This document shows positions 45,490-56,987 of a stretch of DNA of 64,000 nucleotides, piece after piece. Within the stretch, counting starts at the first letter, position 1, and every line of letters starts with the position of its first letter. The notes beneath the pieces were generated by a model. It was not told the origin of the DNA, ran no database searches, and was given only the letters and a program-made list of their open reading frames with translations. Source of the DNA: Lepus europaeus (Eukaryota; Chordata; Mammalia; Lagomorpha; Leporidae); the NCBI RefSeq assembly GCF_033115175.1, contig NC_084840.1, positions 76,957,179-77,021,178 on the forward strand. The letters run 5' to 3'. Position numbers and translations under genes: made by a program.

Positions 45490-46689
45490 CTACAATGAGA
45501 AAAATGTAGAATCTAAACTCAGTGACCACTTTTCTAGAAGACTAAAGAAGTGGTTTGTGTGTCACTAGTACTAGAATCAAACTGAATAAGTTTGCTGTCT
45601 TTTCAGTTTTAAAATCCAACATATTTATAAGCATAATTTTATGTAAATATATTTCATCACATTCAAACTTTGGATGTCCCAAATTGAAATTCTTCATACT
45701 TCTTTAAATAGTTTCACATATATTATATTATATACTTATTATTAGTTCGATATTTATGCATTACAGACCAGGATTATAACCAGGGTTATTCTAAAACTTA
45801 AGAAGCTATTTTAGGAAGTAAAGTACTGACCCAGCCCAAAAAAGACTTATTTTAGTATACTCCAGGAATATACTTAAAATGAATATCACTGGTTCTTAAG
45901 GACCATTTGGCATTTTTCTTGGCATAACCCAAAGTCATTTGAGTATTAATAAAGTGGATTTTTCCCACATGATTCCATTAGAACTGATGTATCTAAATTT
46001 ATTAAGAAAATAAATTTTACTTTATCATGGTAACACTGCTCTGTCTTATTTCCCAAGAAAATAGTCCTATTAGTAACCTTTCACGGCTTCTGAAATTAGT
46101 ATTGGTTTGTTTTAAAATGTAGGTTAAATGTCTTTATTTAATTTTCATGTACTTAAGTGTGCAATTTTCAGGAATAAAGTGATGTCAAATAAACCTACTA
46201 ATATAAATAAAAGGCAATTCACTGTTATAAGTTCATACTGCATTTCTCCAAACTCTCAAACTTTCAATATTATTTTGAACAGAAAACACAGCAAATATGT
46301 ATCAGTAATAAAAATGAGGATTCAATTTGCACATTAATAAACTCAGAGATGAATATATTCCAGAGTCTATTACTATAATTATATATTCCATTGGAAGGCA
46401 AGATATCTTAATGGATTCTGAAATAAATGATTATGAAATAAACAAAATACTGATTAGAAAAAGGACTTGTACTTTGGACATTCCCATTATTGGAAATGCT
46501 CCAATCTGATAAGAATTGAGCAAGTCTGGGAGAAGAGGAAGAAAACATCGTTTTGCAAATATTTAGTTAGGTTACATTGGTGAACCCACTTTTCATGTCC
46601 ATGGATATATGGAGAATAGAGGCTAATACCCACCCTACATTCCTCCTAAGAAAACAAATGGAGGAAGTGCATTTAGCAATGTGACTTAC
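45490..46689 (-). other. Intron 8 of gene C
   Basis: 1,200 bases, free of recognised repeats. It aligns in pieces with relic B intron 8. Nothing else seen. Confidence 0.75.
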
Positions 46690-46772
46690 TAATTGCCTGT
46701 AAGGTACCGAAGGTTTTGGTTGAGGTCATCCAGGGCCTTCATGTCCTCTGAAGACAACTGGAATTCAAATAC
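46690..46772 (-). CDS. AKR1C: AKR1C gene C, exon 8 (residues 283-310)
   Basis: Acceptor CTAATAG|GTATTTG after a good pyrimidine tract, donor AATTA|GTAAGT. 27 codons plus two bases: VFEFQLSSEDMKALDDLNQN then LRYLTGN. It covers the start of C-terminal loop C. Pocket positions 306, 308 and 310 are L, G and Y (Y split with exon 9); these vary between AKR1C enzymes and set substrate preference. Confidence 0.93.
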
Positions 46773-47496
46773 CTATTAGAAAAGTAGAAAATTCTGTTAT
46801 GTTTATCTGCTTCTTTGTCAGTCTGGAAAGCATCAAGAGTTTTCAAATGTTTTGACATATATAAAAAGCAACTCAGACCATCAAAAAGCACTAGGTGAAA
46901 AATGATAGAAACACATTACCAGATAAGATATACTGAAGCTACTTGACACTACAGATAAAAGGAAGTATAAAAGAGCAATCAAAGCTGAAATTATTTACAG
47001 TATATAGGGTCATGTACATGCAAGATTCAGAAGAATGTAAAATATATAAGACAATTTAGGAAAATTTATTGATACAGTCAGATTTTTATATTCCAATAAT
47101 GAAGAGTTAACATGACAAAAAGGTTTTTCTCCAACATAGTTAGAAACAGCAATTGTCCAAACATAATGATATTGTGTGCAAAGGACACAGGAACTTACTT
47201 AAAGTGGATCCCATTCAATAATATTAGGAACTTTAAATAGCAAAAAAAAAATACTATTTGGAACATATGAACTATCCATAGATAAATGGCAATACTCAAA
47301 AACAATGATAATGAGAAAAAATTTTTGAAAGTCTATGATTCCATAATTGATGAAGCTAGGAAAAGGTTTACAATGCCTTATTTTTAGAAATTTTCTTTAC
47401 ACTTGAAAATTCTCAAAACAGGAAGTTAAAAACTGCACTATAAAAGTTATCAGGTTTCTGTGGATCAATATATACAAATGCCTTATTGAAAAAAGG

Positions 47497-48710
47497 GTGA
47501 TCTGCCCTCAAGGAGACTCAACAAGCCAGTCCACTGCAGTGGCTTTCAATGTGGTAAGCCTGGGCTTCAGCAGAAGTCAACTTGTGAAGAGCCCTGGCAG
47601 CTCTGCCAAGAGTTGGATCACTGGAAATGGACCTGCCCTGGAGTCGAAGGATGCCCAGGTCAGAGCCACAGATCTTATTGGCACTAAGCAGAAAAGCTCT
47701 TCACTCAGCCCAGCTTGCAAAGTGACCACTGCAGCTGAGGGGACAGCCAAGTAGGGTCAGCAACACTGCAGGCAGAGCTGTAAATTTCTTGTTAGAGATG
47801 CCACCTGCCCTTACCTAGCCATCTCTCCTCCCAGGCCAGCTAAGTAATGAAAGTCAACAGGGTGCCTTCCCCCAGGAGGTTCACACCTCCCTTAGGATGT
47901 ACCCCACGTGAAGAGATAGATAGGTCTGGGCCTCTTAACTTACAAGGCCTAAAGCCCACCAGATTATTATCAAGCCCCTTCTGTCAGGTTCTATTTGCCT
48001 CTCAATCAGAAAACTTAATTGTAGCTTAGCACCTTTCTTAGCTCCTCTAATAAAGACTCTGTCCTTTGTTCTAGACCCTGTCTAGCGCACTTGGGCCTTA
48101 TTCCTTTGTAATCATAACCTCTACTCTACCACCAATGGCTCTACTCCCAACCTGTGTGTACTGATGGTCCTCTTCCCCACTTAATGCTGTATAATTGTTC
48201 AAACCTGGTAAATGCCACTCTTAGGATCATTGGTTACTATCCTCACCCTGTCTTTTATGACCTTGTCTAAATATGATCAGAGTCGGCAAACTTGGAAGGC
48301 TTCCATAGCCTTGGCAACTCATGACGAGAGCGTAGGGATGATTACTGGCACCATAAACTAGAGTGCCAATTTGTTGGGTCAACAACAGGAGTCACTGTGC
48401 ACTTGTTCCTCATTTGGGATCTCTGTCCTTAATGTGCTGTACATTGTGATTTAATGCTATAACTAGTACTCAAACAGTATGTTTCACTTTGTGTTTCTAT
48501 GTGGGTGCAAACTATTGAAATCTTTACTTAATATATACTAAATTGATCTTCTGTATATAAAGAGAATTGAAAATGAATCTTGATGTGAATGGAAGGGGAG
48601 AGGGAGAGGGGAGGGTTGTGGGTGGGAGAGAAGTTATGGGAGGGGGAAGCCATTGTAATCCATAAGCTGTACACTGGAAATTTATATTAATTAAATAAAA
48701 GTTAAAAAAA
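47497..48710 (+). mobile_element. Chimeric ERV-L1 retrotransposon, copy 2
   Basis: Same structure as the copy at 10,376: retroviral segment (47,497 to about 48,255), then L1 3' UTR from TATGACCTTGTC to the ATTAAATAAAAGTT end. It starts a little further 5' (GTGATCTGCCCTCAAGGAG, matching the ERV at about 19,480). GAAAAAAGG flanks both ends (47,488-47,496 and 48,711-48,719). It lies in intron 7 of gene C, antisense to the gene, whereas copy 1 lies in intron 8 of relic B, so they are separate insertions. Confidence 0.87.
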
Positions 48711-48859
48711 GAAAAAAGGTATAAAATTTGTTAATTTTGTAAAAAGAACACATAAATAAAAGAAATGTGTGGATAGGAAACCTAAACATTGCTACAAATT
48801 TACTACTCAGGGCAGACATTCGGTTATGGAGTTTAGAAGTCACTTGGGACACCTATGTC

Positions 48860-49131
48860 TTCTGTCAGAATGGATTCCTGCCCTGGCTCCACTTCTGATT
48901 CCTGCTTCCTGTTATTGTGCACCCTGGAAGGTATCAGGTGTTAGCTTGAGTACTTGAGACCTTGCCACCCACGTAACAGACCCTGATTTGAATTCTGTAC
49001 TCAGACTGTAGCCTTGCCTCTTCTGGTTGTTGTGCACCTTTGGGAAATAAAATGGTGGATGGAAGATTCTCTCTCTCTCTCTCTCTCTCGCCCTCCTTCT
49101 CCCTCACACTCTCCTGCCCTCACCTTAACAA
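48860..49131 (+). mobile_element. Degenerate C-SINE
   Basis: CTGGCTCCACTTCTGATTCC, GATTTGAATTCTG and the AATGGTGGATGGAAGATTCTC part followed by a (CT)n tract identify it. Confidence 0.65.
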
Positions 49132-49137
49132 AAAAGA

Positions 49138-49208
49138 AGAAAGAAAAGAAGGAAGGAAGGAAGGAAGGAAGGAAGGAAGGAAGGAAGGAAGGAAGGAAGG
49201 AAAGAAAA
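49138..49208 (+). repeat. (GAAG)n microsatellite
   Basis: About 13 uninterrupted GAAG units after the A-rich tail of the SINE; long enough to be length-polymorphic. Short open frames on both strands arise from it. Confidence 0.95.
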
Positions 49209-49529
49209 AAATCACAAAACAAATGTGACAATTTGATAAAAGAAAAAAGTATTTAAAAGGCTTATAAAAAGTAATGGAATGTTTCAATGCAATATTATGC
49301 AACTACTTAAAGAAGTAGTCTATGTGGAAGTTGAAAAGTTATAAAACCATAAACTTTTATATAACAGATATTTCTGTAAAGAATAGCCAAGCCCTGTTTA
49401 AATATGAGGATTTAGAAAAATTGTTAACATTCCGGAATGCAGCTCTTCATTTTCCAATGCAATGATGACACTACAGAAAAGAAAATGAATCCATTGAAGG
49501 GAAGAGTGAAGGCAGAAATATACTTTGTG

Positions 49530-49850
49530 TATGTAGGGTAGACAGACTTTGATGTGTCAAAGTTGGATAGTATGGAGTGACAGAGAGAAATTCAGAGACA
49601 GAAAGACATAGATCTCCCCTCTCCCAGTATATGTGCAAAATGTCTGCAAGAATCAGGATGATGGCAGGCAGAAGCCTTGAGCCAGGAACCTCATCTGAAT
49701 CTCTCACAAGAGTAGCAAAGATCAAAGCAGTTTGGTAATAAACTGTTGCTTCTCTGGGTGTGCATTAGCAAGAAAGTAGATCTACAGCACAATGGGGTTC
49801 AAACCCAGGCACTGCAATATGGGCTGCGGACATCCTTAGCAGTGTTCCAA
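49530..49850 (-). mobile_element. Degenerate C-SINE, minus strand
   Basis: GACAGAGAGAAATTCAGAGAC, AGCCAGGAACCTCATCTGAATC and GGGTTCAAACCCAGGCACTG are diverged forms of the antisense SINE. Confidence 0.6.
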
Positions 49851-50595
49851 AATCTCTGTGACTGCATTTTTAAACCTGTAAGTGTATCTTTGTTGCTATT
49901 TAAAGATGTTTCACATAGCATTGAAAAAGATGCCAGTTGAATTAAAGATCAAATTTAGAAGGGCACTTTCAAAGATAATGTAGCAGAATATTGTCATGTG
50001 TTCAATATAGAAAAAGATATGACACACATCAGCTGCAAACAAATGCAGAAAATTTAAGGATATGAAGAGTAGGAACTTTTGATCATGAGAATACACCAAG
50101 AAGATAACCAAAACACTGGTATAAACTTTGAGGACATATGTCAACAAATGTATCACAACCTGAAAATAGGGTCCAGAATACATAAATGTGGTAATTAGTT
50201 AGAGAAATATCCTCCAAATCTTCATTGTGCTTGACTCCATGCCCTTTGGATCTAATATCCAGTACTGCACCATTTCAGTGTGGCCTGGCCTGTTCAGTGG
50301 TCAGTAGAACTCGCCAGAAGCAATAGCTTGCCAGTTCTGAGAAGGCTTTGCAGGTATAAACTTATTCCCTTTACATTGTTGGATGGAGAATGAAAAAGTG
50401 CCTGTAGGAGGACTGAGACACCCCAGACTATGTTCAGCAAATCCTGGAAGAGAGTGCTCCTATTTACAACTGTGTGAGGGAGTTGATTGCAAGTACCTGA
50501 GAGAGCCCAACATAGAACCCAACTTAGGTGAGTTGAGCCTGAGCTTAGACTAATTTCCAAACCACATAATGATGAGATATAAAGTTCTTTTCAGG

Positions 50596-50858
50596 GAAAT
50601 GCTGTGGCTTAATGGTATAAACTTTTGTCTGACTTGCTGGCAACCCATATGGGCACCAGTACAAGTCCTGACTTTTCCAGTTCCAATCCAGCACTCCTGC
50701 TGATGGCCTGGGAAAGCAGCAGGGGATGGCCCAACTCCCTGGTCCCTGGCACTCATTTGGGAGACCCAGAAGAAGCAGATGGAAGATTTTTCTCTCCCTG
50801 TCTCTCCTTCTCTTTCTGTAACACAGACTTTCAAATATATAAGTAAATCTTTTTTAAA
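50596..50858 (+). mobile_element. C-SINE, shortened
   Basis: AAATGCTGTGGCTTAATGG head, CCAATCCAGCACTCCTGCTGA, internal deletion, and CTTTCAAATATATAAGTAAATC end. Confidence 0.82.
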
Positions 50859-51359
50859 AAGTTCCTTTCATATAATCTTCTATCTGGAAGGTGCTTTGTT
50901 TCACAACTACAAAATCTAATGATTAATAATGTTTTCTTAGAATTCAGACACAGTCAATCTTTTTAAATGTCAAAGAATGAATAAGTGCTTAAAAAGTTAT
51001 AAAAATCAATGGCTAAAAATTTGAGTATTCAAATATAGGAATTTTCTCAGCAGCACAAAATACAATGATAACAGTTTATTATCAAAAATCACCTAATCTA
51101 ACTCCCTTATTGCAGGAAATGAACAAAGGTTGTCACTTGCAGCAGGCTACAGATTATATTGGCAATTTAATGCTGAAACATGATTCTCTGTTTTCTGTTG
51201 AGTCATAATTCTGTCTAGCTGTTATGCCTCAGTGATGGAGACAAATCTTAAATGCATGAGCAGAGACAGAAAAAAAATCGTGACCCCCGAGTGTCTTGAC
51301 ATCTTGCAAAGGAGCACATGTGTGGGTCCTAGATGCCTCCAGCCCCACATGCTCATCAC

Positions 51360-51525
51360 CTGAAAATTTTCTTTGATTCGCTTCTCAGTGAAACTCTTGG
51401 CCAGGACCACAACCCCACGTTGCAGCTGGTAGCGAAGGGCAATCAGGGCTGGACTTCGCTTGTGCTTTTTTGCCAGGGCACAGATGACTGGATCTTCCAA
51501 AACAGCTGGGGAGTTCTGGTCCACC
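51360..51525 (-). CDS. AKR1C: AKR1C gene C, exon 7 (residues 227-282)
   Basis: Acceptor TTCCAG|GGTGGACC, donor TTTCAG|GTGATG. 166 nt. Encodes [20 protein letters not shown] and [19 protein letters not shown]270, S271, R276 and N280 bind the adenosine 2'-phosphate side of NADPH. Residue 272 is F where human AKR1C has Y, which keeps the aromatic ring. The 244-base intron 6 is short, as expected. Confidence 0.96.
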
Positions 51526-51769
51526 CTGGAAGGAAAGGCAGAAAAATGAACTCCTAAGACTGAGTATGCAGTTCTTGGGGGGCTTCCAAAACTGACTAAG
51601 GGACACACTCTAGACCAGTGCTTCTCAGACGTGCTCCTTAGTCCAGCAGCATTAACATCATCCGCACGTTCTCCCCTCCTGCTGAGCCACTTGACTATAG
51701 AACTGAGTAGTTTCCAACCAAAAATATTTCCTCAAAAGAGTGTTTGGTGGGCTTTCGTTTTACTTTTAC

Positions 51770-51879
51770 CAATTTGCTTCTCGATGTGACCCCAGAGCAC
51801 TATAAGCAACCAGAACAATATCTTTGGACTTGCAGTATTCCAACAGTCTGCTCTGATTGAGATAAGGATGGCATTCCAC
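51770..51879 (-). CDS. AKR1C: AKR1C gene C, exon 6 (residues 191-227)
   Basis: Acceptor CTGCAG|GTGGAATGC, donor AAATTG|GTAAAA. Encodes [20 protein letters not shown] then [16 protein letters not shown] and two bases of W227. Y216, which stacks on the nicotinamide ring, is present. The intron before it (4,985 bases) holds the ERV remnant and three SINEs. Confidence 0.95.
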
Positions 51880-52034
51880 CTGCAGAGAGACAAGACAACA
51901 CATTTTCAGCATACATGACATGCAAATATTAATATAAATGGACACTTTAAAAGTTGCTAAATTTAAAAATAAAACATGAAACTTAAACAGATAACAGCAA
52001 AATTAAGGATCTCTTATTTTGTTTCAAATATTTG

Positions 52035-52372
52035 TGAATTTATTCATTTTTAAAGACAATGAATCAGTTAGTGGTAACACACACACACACAGACACACAC
52101 ACCACAGTGGGGTGGGGGAGAGAGAGAGAGAGAGAAAGGGATCTTCCATCTGCTGGTTCACTCCCCAAATGACTCAGATGGCCAGAGTTGGGCCAGGCCT
52201 AGGCTTTCTTAGAGCTCCATCTGCATCCCCCACATGGGTAGCAGGGGCCCAAGTGTTTGAGCCACTGTCCTCTGCTTTCCCAGGTGTGTGAATGGAATTG
52301 AAATTGTGCTCCAATATTGGGTACCCACATCACAATTACCAGCTTAATGCATTATACTGTAATCTCAGCCCA
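52035..52372 (-). mobile_element. C-SINE, minus strand, with CA/GA tract
   Basis: (CA)n then (GA)n at 52,077-52,137, antisense body, and a diverged head ending TACTGTAATCTCAGCCC. Confidence 0.8.
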
Positions 52373-52431
52373 CAAGTAAGGAATTTTTGCCTGAAAATAA
52401 AAAATAAATTCAAAGACACATGGGGGAGGGG

Positions 52432-52756
52432 GGGCAGCATTGTGGTGTAGTAGGCTTAGCCTCCGCCTTTAGTCTGGGCATCCCATATGGGTCCAAGATC
52501 TGTCCTGGCTGCTATCTTCCCATCCAGCTTTCTGCTAACAGCCTGGGAAAGCAGTGGAAGATGGCTCAAGTGCTTATGCTCCTGCACCAATGTGGGAGAC
52601 CCAGAAGAAAGCGCTGGCTCCTGCTTCCAGGTCAGCCCAACTCTAGCCATTGATGCCATTAGGGAGGGAACCAGTGGATGGAAGGCCTCTCTCTCAGTGT
52701 CTCTCCAGCTCCCTGTAACTCTGCCTCTCAAATAAATTAATAAATCCTTAAAAAAA
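52432..52756 (+). mobile_element. C-SINE
   Basis: GGGGCAGCATTGTGGTGTAG head, CT tract and AAATAAATTAATAAATCC tail. It forms an inverted pair with the SINE 60 bases to its left. Confidence 0.87.
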
Positions 52757-54020
52757 AGACTCAAGAAGAAGTCAGAATGGTAGGAATCTCAGTGATTTAT
52801 TGGGAGTAGATTTAAGCATCCCAAGGAATAATTGATAAGGCCAATTATAACACATATAGTAAATAAAAACCCCTAAGTTTGTATTTCTGAATATATATAA
52901 AAGAGAGACACACAGAGAGAGAGGGAAAAATATTTATCCCTGCTAATAGTTATTATTACAATAATTTCATTCTAATTAAAGGGAAAATATGAAAGTTAAT
53001 ACTGCCTTTAAGGATTAATTATCATTTAGACTCACTTAAGTTGTAAACATCAAGTATAAAAAGCAAAAATCTTAGTTAAAATGCATGTAATTATTTAAAA
53101 AACCCAAAGTAAGACAAGGACAAAAAAATCACCCATGAAAAAATTAACTAATACTGCATCCTTTTTTTGAATATTATCGCCTAACAGATTACTAGTAATT
53201 GCTGTAGGTGAAAATATGTTCACACAAAAGACATTTGGTTCTGAATAATTTAATGAAATGATCAAAAGACAAATCATTAAACGTGGGAAAACCTACCATT
53301 CTGTGCTTCTCTTGGGATAAAATTTGGTGAATACACCATTCTAAGCACACTTTCTTGAAAAACAATCTTCAACCTTAATGTACCAAAACACTGAAACCTT
53401 AATTATAATTTATAGAGTTGAAGTAGAGAAACAAGTTATCTATTATTATGTAATAATAATCTGACAAATCCAGACACCTGTCAAGATCTGTCAGTATATC
53501 CAAGAAAAAAAAGAATACTGACTATTCTCGGAAAAAAGTTAGAAACACAACATAATTATATGCATGAACTTCTATTTTGTTGTACTCAAAATGGAAAATA
53601 TTTAGAAGCAAAAATTAAAAAAAAAACATGGTATGGACGGATGTTAAATTACATGAGGGAATAATTGTTAACTCCTTTAGATCCAATAATGAAACTATAA
53701 CTAAGTGGGACAGCATCGTCAATCAAGAGTTGTTTCTGAGGTCTGTAGTGATGGATAGTCATGCTTACCACATAGCGCCATGAGGTTCAGCAAAATATTG
53801 CACAGATATATGAAGACATACTCATGTATGCTTACTAACGTTTGACACATGAAAAGTGGTAAACATTTTTGGTTATAGTGAGAAACGTTGGAAAGTCTGC
53901 ATTTTTCCTGCAAATTGTCCGATTGTTTGAAAGTTGTTATAATAATAAAAATTGGAATAAAATCAATATTGAAAACAAGCTAGCAGCAGGAGTGATATAA
54001 GGATAGGCAACAGGCCAATA

Positions 54021-54305
54021 ATGGCTGTTCTGCATGGTGATCTGCCGTCAAGGAGACCCAGCAAGGCCAGTGCACCCCAAACAGCACCTGCTGCTGATAT
54101 AAGGAGCCAGGGCATTGGGCAAGCAGCTGTCATGACAGAAACTGCCTTCTGTCTGCTCTGCCAAGAACATGGTCACTGGACACAGAACTGCCCTGGGTGT
54201 CGAAGGACTCCTGGTTCAGAACCGCAGACCTTGTGGCCCCAAGCTAAAAAGCCTTTAGCTCTGCCCAGCCTCTGCCCAGCTTCTAGCTCCAGCCACTGCT
54301 ATTGA
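54021..54305 (+). pseudogene. ERV gag nucleocapsid with intact CCHC knuckle
   Basis: 94-codon open frame. Near its middle is one zinc knuckle with exact C-X2-C-X4-H-X4-C spacing (CLLCQEHGHWTQNC), the RNA-packaging motif; gammaretroviruses have a single knuckle, as here. Start codon is arbitrary because the upstream gag is gone. Confidence 0.85.
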
Positions 54306-55004
54306 GGGGATGGCCTAGGGTCAGTGAAACACAAGTTGCCTATTTCTACCAGCCTCCTATTAAAGCTCTCCTCCTAGTCCAGCCAGGTAATGCAAGTCAA
54401 CAGGGTGCCTCCCTTAAAGGAGATTCGCATCTCTTGTAATTCTCTTCCAGCACCCCCTGGATAGGTCTGGGCCTCACACACCCAGCCAGGCCTTAAACGT
54501 CTATCCAATAGTATTAAGCTTAGAGAAAGCCCTCCCTGCCTGTTCCTAAAAACAGGGCTTTCAGTAACAGCTAACTCAGATAGTCCTGCACCTATTTGGA
54601 CAGGTCCTCACTGAGGACTTAAAGGGACTATCTCTTGAGGGGGGTGCACAATAATCCATAATGTAGATGATTAAATGTAAATGATTTGTTAGTCTGTCTC
54701 CTTTCCCAGCCTGAGACTCTAGTCTTGTACATTGGCTTAACTTCCTAGCAAAACTAGCTACTAGGTATCTGGAGGAAAACAAAGCATTGCTAGTCCATTA
54801 GAGTGTTAATTATTTAACCCTTATCCTCTCCCCTGGGAAGAGAAAACCAGCCCCAGAGAGGATATGGGCCATGCAGCAAATTCCTACTTCTGCAAACTCC
54901 AGGCAGTCCCAGCTTTTCTCTATCAGGTTACAGGTTCCTAGATACAGGGAAATAGCACAGTTCTAAACCAGGCTCTTAACAGGCAGCCAAAGCAGAGCCC
55001 CCTC

Positions 55005-55421
55005 CTTTGGGGGAAAGAGCAAACCACAGCCTTTGCTCAGCTACAGGATGCTATGGCTAAAGCCCCTGTGCTAGGACTGCCAAGCCCAGAGAAACCCTTC
55101 CAGCTGTACATCACTGGGAGGCAGGGAGTCACCTTAGGAGAGTTAACTCAGGATCTGGGACCTGTTAAGGAACCTGTGGGCTACTTTTCTAAAACATTAA
55201 ACATGGTTGCACAAGGATGGCCTTACTGCCTAAAGACAATGGCAGCAGCCGCCTTGCTAACAGAGGAGGTATCTAGAATTACACTGGGGCAAAATATCGC
55301 CCTTTATACCTCACATCAAATAAATTCTCTATTAGAGCAAAAGGGCTTTCACTGGCTCACAGATAGTAGAATACTAAAATATCAGGTCCTCCTTCTAGAA
55401 AACCCTCAGGAAAAAAAATAA
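55005..55421 (+). pseudogene. ERV pol: RT connection domain fragment
   Basis: Open from before 55,053 to 55,421. The order of conserved blocks (AxALGLP-like PVLGLP, KPFQLYI, GVTLGELTQDLGP, YFSKTL, then AAALLTEE) is that of the gammaretroviral RT after the palm. The catalytic YVDD region is not present. A stop ends it before RNase H. Confidence 0.82.
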
Positions 55422-55499
55422 GGCATTGCTCTACTCTAAACCCAGTTACTTTAATGCCATTTCCAGGGGAAAGTGGTCCCCTCCACTCCTGTACTGAGA

Positions 55500-55745
55500 C
55501 TATAGATCAAGTCTATAGTCTTGATCTATGCCAGCAGAAGGGACCTAAAAGCCCCCTGACTAATGCAGATGAGGTTTGTTTCACAGACAGAAACAGTTTT
55601 GTCAGACAGGACCTGCTTCTCAGGGTATGCAACAGTTACAGCATGGCACGTTATTGAAGCGTGCTCTGCCCCCAGGAACTTTTGCTCAGCTAGCAGAACT
55701 GATTGCCTTAACCAGAGCTCTAGATCACAAAAGGGATTTGTAAGG
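55500..55745 (+). pseudogene. ERV pol: RNase H fragment, disrupted
   Basis: A FTDRNSFV block corresponds to the RNase H FTDGSS motif, with the first catalytic Asp kept but the usual Gly replaced. The later AQLAELIALTRAL block, with the catalytic Glu, is in another frame (about 55,688-55,730). So at least one frameshift separates them, and a stop follows. Confidence 0.8.
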
Positions 55746-56237
55746 CTCTTCACTCTGCATGGAGACATCAGTCTTCTGGTAAGGTAATTTTGTAATATTT
55801 TTAATTGAAGATCAGAGTCACAGGTCATTAAATACACAAGTTCTAGGTTTTTCTAATCCATATTTCCAGTCAAGGCCATGATTGGGTAGGTAAAGGCTGT
55901 TAGATACTAAGTTACATAATGAAACTAGGCACAGATTAGATGTGCTTAAATAGTTGATTTGATGGCCAAAAGCAGGTAGGAAGGTGGACTAAGATAGGCT
56001 CAAGAACATGATCAGCTTAAGTTTTTTAAAATTCTGTGAGTGTTGACGTTGGCCACCACACTGTCACCATAAGTAGGTAACTGCTTCCCACTTTTCCAGA
56101 TTATTCTCATTTTCTCCAATTAAGTTTTGTTATATGTAAGGCTGTGCAAAAAGGAGAGATAACAAAGGGAAAGATTCAGGTCTCTCAACACTGCAGAAAC
56201 CTTTATCATGTATCTTCTACTTTCACTCTGTAATTTT

Positions 56238-56592
56238 TAAATTTTTTTTTTGACAGGCAGAGTGGACAGTGAGAGAGAGGGAGACAGAGAGAAAGGTCTT
56301 CCTTTTACTGTTGGTTCACCCTCCAATGGCCGCCGCGGCCGGCGCGCTGTGGCCGGCGCACCGTGTTGATCCGATGGCAGGAGCCAGGTGCTTCTCCTGG
56401 TCTCCCATGCGGGTGCAGAGCCCAAGGACTTGGGCCATCCTCCACTGCACTCCCGGGCCACAGTAGAGAGCTGGCCTGGAAGAGGCGCAGCCACAACAGA
56501 ATCCGGCGCCCCTACCGGGAGTAGAACCCGGTGTGCCAGCGCCGCAAGGCGCAAGGCGGAGGATTAGCCTAGTGAGCCGCGGCACCAGCTGC
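56238..56592 (-). mobile_element. C-SINE, minus strand, young
   Basis: Complete GC-rich copy with GCGCAAG duplicated in the head (56,545-56,556) and end GAGCCGCGGCACCAGCT. Lies 270 bases from exon 5 of gene C. Confidence 0.92.
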
Positions 56593-56864
56593 GGTTTGGT
56601 TCTTGACTGCAGCCTTTCTAGATCATCTTTACCTCCCAGGTTCTTACACAGATTTCAGCACTAAAGTCTGCTCACGTTTTCACTGAGACATTAACAAATA
56701 TATGGACATTGGAGAGTACTCCCTGTCTTTCCATACAGAGTCTCTGCATGTGAATCTTCTGTCCCACACAGAACGTTGAAGAAGAGTAGAGATCAAACGA
56801 ACACTTGGGAGTAGCAAGAGAAGGAGGGAATGCAGAACAGAAGGAGAGGAGGCTGATTCCTCAC

Positions 56865-56987
56865 CTGGTTACAAACAGGCTTGTACTTGAGGCCTGGCTT
56901 GTTCAGAATCATCTCCAACTGCCTGCGGTTGAAGTTGGACACCCCGATGGACTTGGCCAGTCCTGCATCCTTGCACTTTTCCATGGC
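56865..56987 (-). CDS. AKR1C: AKR1C gene C, exon 5 (residues 150-190)
   Basis: Acceptor TCCCAG|GCCATGG, donor AACCAG|GTGAGG. 41 codons, including [16 protein letters not shown] with S166 and N167 that hold the nicotinamide carboxamide, and Q190 at the end. This is the most conserved stretch of the family and is unchanged here. Confidence 0.96.

Larger units (their letters stand above)
46773..51359 (-). other. Intron 7 of gene C
   Basis: 4.6 kb. Contains the ERV-L1 chimera (47,497-48,710), diverged SINEs at 48,860, 49,530 and 50,596, and a GAAG microsatellite. 50,200-50,590 and 50,865-51,355 hold nothing recognised. Confidence 0.75.
54005..55790 (+). mobile_element. Class I (gammaretrovirus-like) ERV remnant: gag NC and pol
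   Basis: An internal retroviral piece without visible LTRs, antisense to gene C. Order: gag nucleocapsid (54,021-54,305), a decayed stretch (54,306-55,000), reverse transcriptase connection region (about 55,005-55,420) and RNase H (about 55,520-55,740). Similarity is to the murine-leukaemia-virus type. Its NC end matches the ERV at 18-22.6 kb, so both come from one family; the pol part is missing there. Absence from relic B shows insertion after the gene duplication. Confidence 0.85.
51880..56864 (-). other. Intron 5 of gene C
   Basis: 5 kb. Holds SINEs at 52,035, 52,432 and 56,238 and the ERV remnant at 54,005-55,790. 52,760-54,000 and 55,790-56,230 are repeat-free and align with relic B intron 5. 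Confidence 0.8.

Noticed and set aside
49014-49302. Repetitive KEGR/SFLP open frames
   Set aside because: Translation of the GAAG microsatellite.
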